Origin: CAZKYP01 sp964556885
GTDB lineage: Bacteria; Planctomycetota; Phycisphaerae; Sedimentisphaerales; Anaerobacaceae
Direction of reading: 5' to 3'
Assembly (NCBI GenBank): GCA_964556885.1
Contig: CAZKYP010000164.1
Span: 1-7,275 of the forward strand
DNA: 7,275 nucleotides
In this document: positions 7,099-7,275 of the stretch, piece after piece
Layout of the letters: each line of letters opens with the position of its first letter
How positions within the stretch are numbered: the stretch's first letter is position 1
Notes under the pieces: model-generated
What the model saw: only the letters and a program-made list of their open reading frames with translations
What the model was told of the DNA's origin: nothing
Databases searched by the model: none
Translations under genes and position numbers: made by a program

Positions 7099-7275
7099 AG
7101 AGTTTCTTTTCCCAGGCAGCTTTATATTTTGTTACTTCACTCCTATCTCTTAACCAAAATCCCGTTCCGGCTCTGAATTCTGTATGCAGATTAGATTATC
7201 GAACCGTTTCCTGTACAAATCGTAGGTAAACGTTAGAATATGAATAAACCATAAGTTAATGCGGCACAATTTCGA
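7099..7275. other. non-coding stretch upstream of GH51, no gene seen
   Basis: AT-rich sequence without a substantial open frame on either strand, running to the window edge. It could hold regulatory sites for the GH51 promoter or the end of a neighbouring unit, but no convincing operator, hairpin terminator or RNA gene is visible. Confidence 0.5.

Noticed and set aside
7229..7234. AACGTT palindrome as a possible LacI-family operator core
   Set aside because: Flanks are not symmetric, it is over 130 nt from the predicted promoter, and six bases occur often by chance.

Overview
The window looks like a polysaccharide-degradation locus of a Gram-negative-type bacterium. The layout is one Tat-exported DUF362 protein gene, then three tandem, related, secreted CE1-type carbohydrate esterases on the + strand, and a convergent secreted GH51 alpha-L-arabinofuranosidase on the - strand. 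Every start codon except that of the first gene has a clear purine-rich Shine-Dalgarno sequence, and both putative promoters are sigma70-like with 17-nt spacers. This argues against Bacteroidota, which rarely use such signals. The protein style (Tat-exported DUF362, E-set/CE1 esterases, long plant-like GH51) suggests the PVC group, perhaps Phycisphaerae-like Planctomycetota. That placement is an inference from sequence style only, with low to moderate confidence.

Layout: 20-1084 (+) Tat-signal DUF362 protein of unknown function. 1085-1313 non-coding, carrying a good promoter (1203-1231) for the esterases. 1314-2477, 2551-3741 and 3757-4905 (+) are three esterases, here called Est1, Est2 and Est3, separated by 73 and 15 nt and most likely one transcript. 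4916-4967 is a strong, apparently bidirectional intrinsic terminator. 4988-6994 (-) is the GH51 enzyme, with its own promoter at 7098-7070. 7099-7275 holds no recognisable gene.

How the genes may work together: GH51 enzymes release alpha-L-arabinofuranose from arabinoxylan, arabinan or arabinogalactan. CE1 enzymes with an N-terminal E-set/CBM48-like domain commonly remove feruloyl (sometimes acetyl) esters, and ferulate in plant cell walls is carried on arabinofuranose side chains. A coherent reading is that the esterases strip acyl groups and the GH51 then removes the exposed arabinose. All five proteins have export signals, so the work happens in the periplasm or outside the cell. The most unusual feature is the esterase triplication. 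The copies have diverged in active-site acid residue and loops, yet Est1 and Est3 share a nearly identical 54-nt patch, suggesting local gene conversion. No RNA gene, CRISPR array, mobile element or wholly unknown system is visible.
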